Assembly: GCF_040436345.1 (NCBI RefSeq)
Contig: NC_133218.1
Location: 28,664,710-28,728,709, forward strand
Direction: 5' to 3'
DNA: 64,000 nucleotides
DNA from: Pagrus major
Lineage: Eukaryota > Chordata > Actinopteri > Spariformes > Sparidae
The notes under the pieces are model-generated. The model did no database searches, was not told the origin of the DNA, and saw only the letters and a list, made by a program, of their open reading frames with translations. Shown here one piece after another: positions 33,761 through 46,300 of the stretch (the stretch's first letter is position 1; every line of letters begins with the position of its first letter). The position numbers were made by a program, and so were the translations under genes.

Positions 33761-36700
33761 TTGTTTTTAAAACCAATATTTGACGATAACCTTTGAAGAG
33801 TTGTCCGAGTATGCACAGAGGAGTGTGTGTGCAGCTGTTCTACGAGCCCGTAGTACACTCTGTCACCACAGGGTGGAGCCCTTTCATGTTCTTGTTTAAT
33901 TAGCGGCCACTGTAGGTTTGGGGCGAGATGAGGGTTGTCATCCTACACACTGGACCTTTTTTAAAAGAGAGAGCTCAAGCAACTGTATGTAATGTGTGAA
34001 GCAAAGGAGAGGAAACTAGATTTTGAGAGGCTTTTGTCTTGCATACAAACCTGTTTGCTCCACAGACGGGGAAGATTTGCCAGTTGGGAATGAGCACATT
34101 TGATTCACGCAGCATCACACTAACTGTCTGTTTCTGAGTTTTTCAAAAGGGTCGTTTTCAGTGACATAAAATGCAGTCTGCGTGTAGTACGACAGCCAAA
34201 ATGTTAGAGAAAAAGCTATTTTTTAAGAAATATTGCTGCATATGTGTGTGCGCAAGGTGTACCTTCTCTTTCTGGAGCCATGTCATTTTATCTCCACTGT
34301 CCCCTACACTGGTAAGTGTACTGTAAATTGGTAAACGTATTGTTTAATCAGTTTCAAACTGATTCTGATGAGATTTTGAACATTTGCCAGTGGGGATTTA
34401 TTTACTTGATGCCCTGCAGAGCCACAATGAGCTCCTTCCAGCTCACCATACACCTGGTTAGAGCTCACTAAATCACCTACAGGTGGTGTTGGTGAGGAAA
34501 CACCAGCTGCCCCTCAGCCTTTTCAATAATGAAACTTTTGATTCAGGCACCAAATTTCTAAGCACACGTAATTAGGATTTGCTCTTAAGGGACACAGCAA
34601 GTATTATGAAATATTAATGAGTGGAAACAAACTCATTAACTAAAGCTGGAGCATGGTAATCATGGTGATTCTGTTCGGCTTTGTAAAGGCCGTCTGTGGC
34701 ATTAAAGCGGTCAGCGATGGGTTGGTCTGAGGAGCCAGAACTACTGCACAACTTTCAACGACGGTTTTCAACATCTGAACTTCAACTGAAGCTGCAACAT
34801 TAAAAATCCCCCCACACACATCTGAACAGAAGATAATCCTAGTGAAACCAGCACCACATACAATCTAATTCTTGTCCCTTTGCTTATAGACCCCAGAATC
34901 ACCATCCATCTGTGACTGTTGCATGTCTTGATGTCTCTACTCATGACTGAATTTGGAAGATTGTGTCTCCATAGCACAAGAACGAAACGTCTGATTTCTG
35001 CTCTTCACCTTTTAATTGAAAACAGTAAATTACGTGTCAGTATCTCACAGCTCATGTCGTCAAGCGTCCTTCACGCTGACTGAGACGATACAAACTCACT
35101 GATGTGAATTGTCAAAAGTAATTAGTGGGACTTCTGTGGGCGAACCTTTACGACATGTCTGAGGGACACTGCTTCAGATCAATAACATTGATCTTCTCTT
35201 CTGGTGTATCGATGTTAGTCTTATTGATGTGTGCCGACCTTTTGACCTCTTGTTCTTCTGACACATTACCATGGGACCCAATGGGATGTTCATCAGTTTC
35301 TAGCTGGGGCATCACTGAGGTTTTCACATTCACCTGGTTTGCTCATGCACTCACTGTATTCTCTCTGGGTGAGGGTGCAGCAGTGCATGCTGGGTTATGG
35401 GAACAGCGTGGGCAGGACACAGTCACACACCTCAGAGCGGATTCAGTCCTGCTCTGATGTCTCTGGCTGGAGCTGTTAGCGGAAGCTGCTGTGCCAGAAC
35501 CAACTGTGGAAGAGGACACGGGAAATGAGGAGATGGGTCCGCTGAGCTATGTTATCACTGGCACTCGGACTGGAGAGGGTGTGTTTGTGTATGCATGTGT
35601 GTGTGTGTCTGTCGTTAGACTGGACGGACTGACAGACCGTCGATCCCCCCGCTGTATGCATGACTTGTCCCATTCTTCACCCAGCAACACTGTGTAAGCA
35701 GCAGCTCTCAGGGCCAGAGGAGAGTCACTGACAGGAAGTGTCGACCAGTTTGTATGAACAGGGCGGAGGGGAAAGAGACAGCCGCTGGTGGTGCGTTTGA
35801 GTTACTTTGAAAACTGAATTATGTTCATTAAACATTAATAGGAAACCCCTTTAGTTTACCCCTGTTTAGTTTAACAGGTAGACTGTTTTTCCAGTGAAGG
35901 GCTTTTAACAGATCCTTAAAGCATTAGTGAAACATTTATTAGCCATTAAAGGGGCAATGTCCAAGATATGGCCAGAATTTTAAAAAATAAACTAATATTA
36001 ACTGAGTGTGAAGACACAACAGTGTTGACGCTATGTCAAAAACGTCTTTTTACTGTGCTGCAGAGATGTCTACTAATGTTAGCATGAAAACTAGCTACCC
36101 CCGGCTCATCCTGTCTCGTAATAACACTTTGTACCGCAAGAGGCGAAAGTCCGATTGTAATGCCTCATTCGTTTTCAGTTGTGAGATGTATGCATTTTAC
36201 GACTTATCGCAGCTGTTTGCTTCATAAATAAACAAAATAAAAATCAAGAAATTAAATATTCTTATACCTAATCTTCAGACTAAAAACAAGCGCACACCTT
36301 CTGAATTCAAGTTTGTCTCTTTTGCCAAACTCAGATGAGCTTAATTGCGTTGTAAGTCATCATAAAACATATTTCATTCAAACTCAACACAAACAAAAAT
36401 AAACTCGCCAACATAGTCTTGGTTTGTCTTTCCGCAATCACCTCTGATTTGATTGAAATAAATCCTCAATTCACAGAGTAAGATTTGCAGATATTCCAGC
36501 ACTACGCTGTTTTCTCTTGGTTAACTGGTTCAAATCCCATGTACCCATCTTTTAACGCAGGCTACTTGTTACAAACGTCCCCAAACTAGCATAACTCCTG
36601 TGAAGTCACTTGAGTCATTTTCTCAGACTTACAAAGCTCCTACAGAGTCCAAGAAAGCATCAAACGCCTGTTTGCATTTACTTTATCACATGCAAGTCCA

Positions 36701-39700
36701 ACAAGATCTAAAAAGAAACATGGCAAGCCGCCAATGTAGTCTTTAAAGGTCTTAAAATCTGTCTGCATCTGGTCTTTTTAGTTTTGTTAGGTGTGTTTGT
36801 TTGGGTGATTGTTTGGCACACTAAAAACCACACCAACACCTGGCATCCGTGGCAGGTTAAATGAAGCACATGTCCTGTTGAAGTTGTGTCTGTCTGGCTG
36901 CTGTCGGGGGCGACCTGCCAACATGTCTGAGTGTCTGAGGCCTCTGTGAGAAGAAAGGCTGGAAACCAGTGGAGAGAAGAGCAGAAGAGGAGAAGGAGCT
37001 CACACAAACAGATTTGATAAATATATAGATTGAAGAATAACTCTTCCAATTAGTGCATGTATTTTTAGAGGAAATCCTGCTTCACACGGCACTCGCTGCA
37101 GATATAATCTTCAATTACACACACACACATCGAGAACGAGCCATTCTCAATATAACCAGTGTCCCCAGGCGTTTCTACAGCACACAGCACCTTTCTAGCA
37201 AAGAATCGCCTCCACATGCACGGAGCTAAAAATAGAAACCCCGAGAATGAAATGAACATAAAAGCCGCAGGACGCTTCAGTTCATCTGACTTCTGTAGTT
37301 ACAATGTTTTGAAACATTAACTTCCCTCAGGGAAATCACTTTCAAAGGCTCGACCTCAACGTGGATACAAAATGGTTAATGCACGAAACCAGTTCTGCTC
37401 CAGTACGCTGGTTTTGAGCTTTCAGTGACATTTCAAGTTATGGTGGAGGTTAGACGGTATTGGATTTTCTTTTTTGCTGGTATTTTAAGGTCTCTGCTGC
37501 TGAGATGTATTTATGTGTGGTGACTGAAGCAAAATGGAGACCTCAGCAGCAACACGTCTTTTTGTCCCGCAGCGTAGTGGTGTCCTGATTACAGCGGATC
37601 ACCTACTGACCCCACTGTGAACAGTTTTAGAGATAAAGTACTGTAGTAAATACTGAAAACTGCCCATGTTTTTTTTTTTTTTTTTTTTTTGGAAACTGGG
37701 TAATGTGACCTCTGAATGTGTAGGATGCTAATCTGATGTGGCCCAGTGGTGCAACCTCCCAAAAGCCCAAGGCACTCTGCTCAGCTCAGCCCAACAACTT
37801 CGCTGCTTGTAGTGTAAATACTAGAATAAACTGAGAAAATCCTGTCTTGAATTTTGACTTATTTCTGTCTGACTGCAACAAGCTACTCTTTAAACTCCCC
37901 ACAATCCTCAAAGATACAAATACATTCGTGAATCTGCAAAAAGATCCAGTCCAAACATATTTTAAAGCAGCAGTTCAGTATTTCTGGCAGACATTTAGAT
38001 GATTAGATCAACACCACCTAAAGGGTAAAAAGGACTCTTAGTAGCACTCTAACAGTTTATATCTCGGCCCTGGCAGTAAATTCAGAAGTCTCTGCTGTCT
38101 TATTGACCTCATACTGATGACAGGACTTCTAGAGGTTACAGCACCACGCTAAGACAGAGTCCGGCACGTACACCCTCATAAAACCATGAGGGTGAGAGGC
38201 ACAGATAAATAAGAGCGGTGTCATTCTTTTAGGGAAGTCTTGCCACTCGGCAGCCATCTTGGCTAACAAGACCAGACCCCAGAGAGCCATAACTGGTCTT
38301 TTCATGGTAACTGGGACATAAAAACTACATCGATTGAATCACCAGTCAAATATGATTAAAAACTGCTTTAAAAGTCCAGTGACGCTGCCCCAAAACACTT
38401 TTTCACAGGTTAAACTTCTACTGCGTATGTATGCGCAGGGTTTCACAACACTAACTTCTTTTACAGCATCTACCTGAGGTGACGTCCGCTCATCCCACAA
38501 TAGCGCTGCAAAGAATGCAAAGTTTAATGCCTAATCCTACATAACCTCACCTTTCTTGGTAGTCCTGTGCATTAGCGTGATGTCCTCCTCTGCCATGCTT
38601 TTGATGTTGAACTATTCCTTTAAAATGATTCTGTTCAGACCTTAACTCTGCAGGTTCCTTATATAGTCATGAATATTTTAGATTATAGAGAAATATTCCG
38701 TGAATTGTAAGTTTTCAGGGGCTTTAATTTTTTTCCCTGACATGTAATGACAAACTCATTCTCACCGCCGTCACAAATAAGCGTGGAGGCACATTAATCA
38801 GTGTTTCCGTCACAGTGATCACAGCCGGTGAACGACTCAGTAATTATTCGTGTTTAAACTTCCTGGAGGATGGAGTGGTCCGATGAGTGTGACTGGCCAG
38901 TGGCAGCAGGTCTTATGATGCGTGAGGTGAAGTTATCAAAGCAGGAAGTACAGACTAGAATCAACAGCACACAGTCAGACACATACAGTACGCTGGCTCA
39001 TTTCACCAACGTATTCTCTCCATTATAAGAGCCCATCTAGAACCAGGGGTAACGTAGGGACCGTGGGACTGGTCATGGTCTAATTAAGTTCTATAGGAGA
39101 AACCGGTTCATGGTAAAGATCAATTTAAAGGCCCCATCCAATAAAAAAAGTGTTGTTCTTATTGTGACATCACCTGTTTGAGCGAAACAACAGGCTAAAA
39201 GGACATTCCCTTTCCTTTTCAGTTTCTTGTGCACCGATTCGCTCAGCTGAAGAGCCAATCGGAGTGATTTCTCTCACTGACGGGCTGCGCCGCCAATTCT
39301 TTATGGGCCAACTAGTGTACTTCAGGGTGTGTCGGTACATTGTGACATCACTTTTGGGTGTGGTTACACATTTATCTGATATCATCGCGTTGGTGTCGCT
39401 CCAGGAGCATCATCGAAACTGACCTGAAGGCGACAGTGTCCACAGTTGGAGCAAGCTGTTGTGGCTGAATGGGTTTATTACAGGACTGTCACCCAGGGGA
39501 GAGGGGTTTGTGTCCTGTTTGGAACATATTGTTGTACTGTCCAGTTATTATTTTCCGTATTCAGGTTTCTGTTGCAGGTTGTTCAGGTTTAGGCAACAAA
39601 AACACTTGGTTAGGTTCAGGAAAAGATGGCTTGGGTGAAAACCAGACTGTGTCACAAAGTTAACGAGGTGTTTGAAAGGATAACGTCTTACATGTTCACT

Positions 39701-40900
39701 TTTATGGTCTATTTTTCTAAGTCACAAAGCCGTGACGTTTCAAAAACGTGATTGGTCTGTTGCAATGATGTGACCAGAAACACCAACACGGTGATTTCAG
39801 ATCAAACTCATCAGGATGGCTGGATGGTGTCAGAGTTACAACAGAGCTGAAACATTCATTTTCAGCTTGATGTTACTGTGACTTACTCTTGAAATTTTGC
39901 AGATGTTTGCATCCAATCCAATTCTTTAAATCCAATTAGAAAACCTAATATTTATACACTAGGTAGCCACTCTTCCAATCAAAACTGTACACACTGCAGT
40001 ATTTGAATAGAATAGAGGCTGCTTAAGTATAATTTAACTAAACAACTATAGAGTTTAAACATTTCTTGCACATGTTCTTCTTCTAAACGTACTGCACCAA
40101 TAGCAACCGTTAAATAAGACAGCAAACAGAGAAATTATTGAAATCTGGTATATTTTCAAGTCATATATTATACAAAACTCTTTGTTACATTGTGTTTAGA
40201 TCAGCTCTACAGACATTATTATGACAATGTGTCCTCCCAGACTCACATTAGTGTAGAAACGCTCTACAAGTACAAACATACGGTTTAGAAAAATACAGTT
40301 TTACGATCATCGTCATTAAAAAGCATTAACATATCTCGCACGTTAGCAGAAAATGAGAAAAGAGTTAGTTTCATTTCAGCACAGCTTAATAAGATGTTTG
40401 TGTGACAACCTCAAACAAACTGAACAGCAAAGAGAGAAGGCAAAGGAAGACCAACCAGCCACTAGACAGCCACTACTGTTTCCATTCAGTGTTAGTACTG
40501 AACCATACAGACTGCTGTAGTAATAGTCAAAACATCTACATCACCTATATCAGACTTATTTCTACTTTTCTTTGTCACAATATTCACTAGATCGTCGTCA
40601 GTCTAATCTAGCCGCCAGATATGAACTCCTCGTGTATGTGGGTGATAGTCTAAGGGTTAAATTCTCTTGCTCGGATCGTTAAAGAGAGAAGTCTGTGTGT
40701 TAAACCGTGTAGATGTCGTTAATGCCACATAACCACAAAATCGAAGCCTTCAGATTGGATGGACTGGTTAGCTGCTGAAGCTAGAGCACGTTGTTACGTT
40801 CAAAGGCTGCTTAATCAAAGTGCATTTTCAACGGCAGGCGTACACACGTGGATGAAAACCCTCGTTGTGTGTGTGTGTGCGTGTGTGTGTGTGTGTTTGT
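33760..40900. other. Intergenic interval, no gene seen
   Basis: This lies between the convergent cenpf and kcnk2 genes. Open frames here are short, unspliceable and match no family I recognise. It holds a T-run (37669-37690), a one-ended TTTAAAGG-type fragment (35946-36230), repeat-like words at 39120-39380 ('agagccaatcgg', 'tgacatca') and a 'ggttaggttcagg' repeat at 39570-39665. Nothing else could be assigned. Confidence 0.5.
35946..36230. mobile_element. MITE-like fragment starting TTAAAGGGGCAATGTCC
   Basis: The left end ATTAAAGGGGCAATGTCCAA resembles the ends of the other TTTAAAGG elements. The interior (gttagcatgaaaactagcta, ataacactttgtaccgcaag) is typical of dispersed fish repeats. No matching right end was found, so the copy is truncated or its far end has diverged. 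Confidence 0.45.
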
Positions 40901-40913
40901 GCGTGTGTGTGTG
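40865..40913. repeat. Interrupted (GT)n microsatellite
   Basis: GT units with single C or T interruptions, downstream of kcnk2. A possible kcnk2 polyadenylation signal on the minus strand (TTTATT on plus, 40931-40936) lies just beside it. Confidence 0.85.
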
Positions 40914-42112
40914 AAAGCTGGACATTGTTATTTATTCTTGAACTATAACACTGAAACTTTCATGACCTGTAATGTGCAAATCCTCCAATCAAATGGCGAC
41001 AATGTAAACAATTTTCCTCACACTCTTAGCAGGTCGTACACGTCCACAGTAAACTGATTAAACCAGAGATTCAATGCACATCAGAGACATTTGTTTGTTT
41101 GACGCTTAGCACCGCTCAGATATGCAGTTCACTGTGACTTATAGCAGCTTTGGGTCGGTCAGCAACAGAAACATTTGCTGGAATAGCAGTAATGAAATGT
41201 ATCAGGAGCCGATATGATGCTCATAAGTGATTAAAATGCTCGAGTAAATCAACATTTCAGTGGTTCAAAGGGGCACTGCATCGGGACCATGTGAACATCT
41301 TCTGCTGCCAGCCACGAAAACAGATAAAACAGTCAAGCCTGAAACAGTCTTACCTAATCCACTGAGCCATATCAGGTATATTATTATAAAAACACATTGG
41401 ATGACTATGGCAACATGTGGATCCAGGCCAGCAGCACATCAGGAATGTGCACAACTCATTTATCATATGAACCAACAGCACTGGACTAAAACACCTCATT
41501 TTCCTCGCTCGAAGTAGGCAAAAGTTTTACTGATACATACAGTTATAAGTATGAATAACTTCTTCAGTCAGCTGTCAACCTCTCAGTGTGTTGTGCTTGG
41601 CCTTGATTTGGCAAAATAAAGAGTTTAAGGCACAGCAATGGTTCGATAAATCTCCTTGCAATATTTTTTAAACTACATCCAAAGTCAGAGAGACACACTT
41701 TGAACTGCATCTGCCTTCTTCCTCGTCTCTTAAACTGACAAGATTTGGTGGCACAAGCCAAAATGTCGACGTGAAACCACAGTGGTCAGACTTTTTGGAT
41801 CACTGGCCTCCAGCTTGAAGGCAAGATAGAGACATAACGAACTCTTTAGTTAATCAAAAGCATGTTTGAAAGGTGGAAAGGAAGTTGTACTTTAAAATTT
41901 CTGTTAAAAAGAAAATAATAAAAGCTTAACTGTAAACAGCAAGAGCAACTAATTAAACTATATGTTGAAATATGAACAGTAACACAACCAAAAGAAAATC
42001 GAAGCAATGTATGTGTAACATAACTGCTATTACAGTGGTTTGTGGTGATGATTGTAATCTTTAAATTACATGAAACCACACTCCAAAAAATAAATTGCCA
42101 AAAAAAAGTGCC

Positions 42113-42383
42113 TTTAAGTATTTTATCTCCATGTAAATGTTCCAGGTAATTCTGTTACATAAGTTTCCGTTTTTTTGTTTTTTTTTATCATGTTGAGTCA
42201 ATGCGGATAAATTAAACGACTTAGTCTGATTAAATTAATGACATATAAAGTTAAGGGAACATACTGTTTATGTAATCACACATCTGGTTATTTAATCTAT
42301 AGACGTTGACTCAACATGATAGAAAAACTTTGTATTAAATGTGACCCTTTACATTAAACTTACATGTGATTAAAATACTTAGA
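42113..42383. mobile_element. Long palindromic (hairpin) element in the kcnk2 3' flank
   Basis: The outer arms TTTAAGTATTTTATCTCCAT (42113) and ttacatgtgattaaaatac (42360-42378) are inverted copies. The inner arms tatcatgttgagtcaatg (42186-42203) and cgttgactcaacatgata (42304-42321) match 17 of 18 in inverse. The whole 270 bp can fold into one long imperfect hairpin centred near 42250. It looks like a foldback MITE. It lies about 1 kb beyond the kcnk2 stop, so it may be transcribed in the 3' UTR. Confidence 0.7.
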
Positions 42384-42809
42384 GTCAGCCTTAGATTCCA
42401 TAATATATCCCGCTGATTCAGCCAGTTGCAATGTTGGAAATTATAAACTTTTAAGTTTTATATGTTAGTTTTGCAGGACTGCAAATATTTCACCTGTCTG
42501 AGTTGGCCACTTTTCCGAGCTGGAAAATCAGAAGAATCTAAAATGAGCTCAGTCTAGAGATTCACTGTGCTGTACGATCGACGTCACAGTCCTCCATTTT
42601 TGTAGTTCAATATAGCACACTGCTCTGTCTCCTCTGTAGTTCAAACACCATCATCTGACAATCTCACCATCTTTACATTCTGCGGTCATTTAACACAAAG
42701 TCTGCCTCTCCCCATCAGAGTCCACCATCTTTGTAGTCCAGACATCCTCCTCTGACATCATCACATCCCACCAGAAACATACATTACATCTCTTATCATG
42801 TCATTTGGA

Positions 42810-42885
42810 AATATGGCAGAGCGGTAAAGCCACATACCATGTAACTTAGCAGGCCATGGTTTGATTCACACTGGGGACCATTTGT
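42810..42885 (+). repeat. tRNA-derived SINE fragment (candidate)
   Basis: Ggcagagcggtaaagcc resembles an RNA polymerase III A box, and ggtttgattcacac, about 40 bases on, resembles a B box. The stretch has no cloverleaf pairing good enough for a working tRNA. I read it as the tRNA-like head of an old SINE. Confidence 0.4.
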
Positions 42886-43314
42886 TGTCATAAGATATAA
42901 AGCTGCGTTTCAAAAATGTATCCTAAATTGTTAAAGTGTAAAATATCAGTGTAATGCAAACAGACAGGCATCATGGGCATTCATCTGACTTTCAGACTGT
43001 CACCAAATACTATAATCTTATGGAGACAGTATGTTGGAAACTTCTTATATCCTTTGCCAAGGGCAAATTGTCATCTATGAAAAACTTTGCTTTATTCCAA
43101 GATCTGAGTGAGATTTAGTTGAGCAAGTTTCAACAAGATCAACTCATGTTCTGTATGTTCTTCTTCTTGCTCTGTTTCAGAGTGGCGTGAAGTGAGAGAA
43201 AAGTGTCCCGTTGTCAAAAATCCATGAAAACATTCTTGAGTACGTCTCTGTAGAAGGGGGAAGATGGCCCTGCCTTGGAAAAGATCTTATAAAGGTGTTG
43301 ACCATCCTCTCTTT

Positions 43315-46300
43315 CTACTTGAGGTGTTCGATGACTGAGATATCCCCTCTCTCTGGGTCCAAACCGTTCATGAACAAACTGCCGTTTCTAGCCAGAGGTG
43401 TCGACAGGCCCTGCGTCCCAGCCTCCCTCTCGTTCTTGTCCCGTTCGTCGTTGAAATTGACCGACACGGTCCTCCTGGGCAGAGTGAGTTCAGGGGCAGG
43501 GCTGAATCCCAGATCTGTGGACAGTTTGCGTTTAATTGAAGCGGCACGCTGGAACTTATCGTAGATCTCGACGCTGACACGTCGACGAGTCTCCTTGATC
43601 TCTGCTGAGACGTTGGCCGTCCACTCTGCAGCGTGAGCTCGGATCTCTCCTACCTGCGAGGAGAGAGTCAGAGTGAGGTGAGTAGATAGTACGGAGGGAT
43701 ACACATGATGGCAGGTATGTCATGTCTGTTTTGATGTCAGTGTCAGGTGAACAGTTAAAGTAAAATGACGTATGATAGAGAGAAATAAAGAAGAGGAAAA
43801 ATAGAGTAGAAGAGTACATGTGGAAGGTGCTTTTTGGTGGTTTTGTGTGAGGAAGGCTGTTAACACTAGTGGTCTGCAGGAGTGTCCAGGCTTTTCCAGA
43901 CACTCTCTGGGCAGCTAGTAGATTATTTTCAGTTTGGTACAACATGAAAATGAACATCCGCTTGAAGCTCCATTGAAACTTTCCATCAAAAACTTTATTA
44001 TCCAAGATATTCAAGGACTCTGACATCCAACAGTTGCCAAATCACATTATCCCTTTTATGATGTCCACGTTCAACTGTTTTTATTTTCCTTTTTCTCCAC
44101 AACATGAAAAAAAAGAGAAAGAAATCCATGTATAAATCCACAGTATGTTCCTTTAATGATCTCTCTCTAATGATCTCTTATGGTTCATAAGAACTTCATT
44201 TAGAGACAGTCAGTACTCATCGCAGACTTGTGTGTCGGGTTTAGCCTTTAAGAGAGAGACAGAGTGAAATGGAGAGGGACGGCGTCACTGACCAGGAAGT
44301 CGACTCAATTACATTAAAGCAATGTATCTGCAACTACACAGGACTGCACAGAGTCCGATTAATCAGCTGTGGAAATGTGACGCACACACGCGCGCACACA
44401 CACACACAGCTGAGTGCGCTTTAAAATATCAAAATAGCGATAACATCCATATTTCTGGTGGAACGGAGCATAATGTTACAGCAAAATTAGTCATTAAGCT
44501 GCAGACACGGACCCGTTTTTTATCTGACTTCCAAATCTAAAATATTTTATTATAAAAGGGTAAAAGAGAGTTATATCCTCCGAGAACTGACTGAATTTAT
44601 AATTCACTTTAGGGAGACATCCACTGAATTACTGTCTGCACATCTCAAACACCTCAGTGTCTGCCTGTCTTCTTATATTAATAGTTTGACTCTGCAACAC
44701 CTCAGAGGCTTTTACTTAATATAACAACTGTGACACAAGAAAAACACTGTTTAATAATATGCAGGGACAGTGAAACATTTCCTAGAACCAGTAACACTCA
44801 AGTTAAGGTGCCATGTTATGAACAAACTGTATGCAACATCATAAAACAGGCCAATTACTGCAAATGAATACAGACAAGTCTCTCATTGTTGCTCCTGTTT
44901 TCAGTCAGAGCTCTGCGGCGCACTAAAAAGAAAAGGCAGACTGAAAAACACAAAAACCAAAACCTTTTTTTATAACCAAGATATTTATCTGTCTTACTGG
45001 GGCACCGACGTGCTTCAGTTTGCTTCCTTAAAAGCCTTAAAGCCAGTCTGTTCTCAGTCGCAAACAACACAATACGCTCTCTATGCAGCGCCTCATGATA
45101 GTAACACACACACACACACACATTTACAGGCCTGTAAGCTGATATCACAGCAGGACTTCAGCATGAGAACCCACAGGGGAGCATCCATGCACACACACAC
45201 ACACACACAGTCATCTTTCGATCACTTTTGGGGACATTACATAGACTTCCATTCATTTCCTGGAGACTTCACCTAACCATAACAGCTACTTGTTGCCTAT
45301 CCCTTACCCCTAACTACAACCTATAGCAATTCCAGATATTCGTAAGGGAATGTGTGTTAACTGAGGCTGCTAGAGTATACATGAATGCTATGATCACTAC
45401 TCTTTAACCAGCTGGTCACAGGCAGGTAGATCAACCTTGGGGCCACGAAGAAATCAAATAGTCATATTCTAGAAAAATACAACCTTCAGAGCTTGGGAAA
45501 CCTAGTCAAGCGTGCTAGTATGCCGTGTGTCTCATCTATAAAATGATTCATGGTGAGGCTCCTCCCCCTCTCAGTTGCATTGTTAGGCAATGAGTTAATA
45601 CAAATCAGATTACATGAGGAGTCACTACAGAAAACTACATTATTCCACTAAGAAAATCTGCTTTCAGCCAGTCAGCCTTTTCGATCAGAGCAGCTCATGA
45701 AATGCTGCAGTTCACATCAGGTCCAGTTACAAACATGGATTACAAGCTATCAAGTCTGTCAGCATTCATTTGGATACCGTCATTATTTATACATACAGCT
45801 GGTGTGCCGCTAAACTGCCCTGTTGCTCGACCTAAAATAGTGTTACTGTTGTTACTTTGTTACTGTTTTTGCAAAGTTGTTCTGTAACTTACATGCATTT
45901 GCTCGTGTTTGCTTGTTGTTGTGTTGTTTGTTGTTTGTATTTTGCTTTATTGCCCCTTAATCTGCCATTGCTGCCCATGTCCTTTTCCTGCTTTTACTGG
46001 AGGCGACATGCCAACATCATGATTGTTGATTTAAACTTGTTTCCTGATTTTTAGGTTGCCAACTTTACACCTGGCCAGGGGCTACAGATGAAACTTCTGA
46101 GATATTTACAGTAATACTCATTAATATGCAATGTCACTGAGAAATACCTTAACCCTATCCCGAAACCAAACCAAGTCTTCCCCTAACATTTAATGATTTA
46201 TGTTGTGGGGACTTGCGTTTGTCCCTGTAAGGAAGGCGAGTCCCCACAATGTGAGTAATACACAGATACAAGTCTTTCTCCCAAAATCTCTTATAATAGA

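Noticed and set aside
33850..33900. CTCF-like word ccacagggtggagcc
   Set aside because: Several core positions differ from the consensus, so it is not supportable as a site.
35125..35457. 110-codon plus-strand frame between cenpf and kcnk2
   Set aside because: No recognisable domain, no flanking splice or promoter signals, and a length expected by chance in this interval.
42810..42885. A tRNA gene
   Set aside because: Only A- and B-box-like words are present; the stems do not pair as a cloverleaf, so a SINE head is more likely.
43556..44026. 156-codon minus-strand frame upstream of kcnk2 exon 9
   Set aside because: Its C-terminal part reads exon 9 in the wrong frame and the rest is intron; no similarity to any family.
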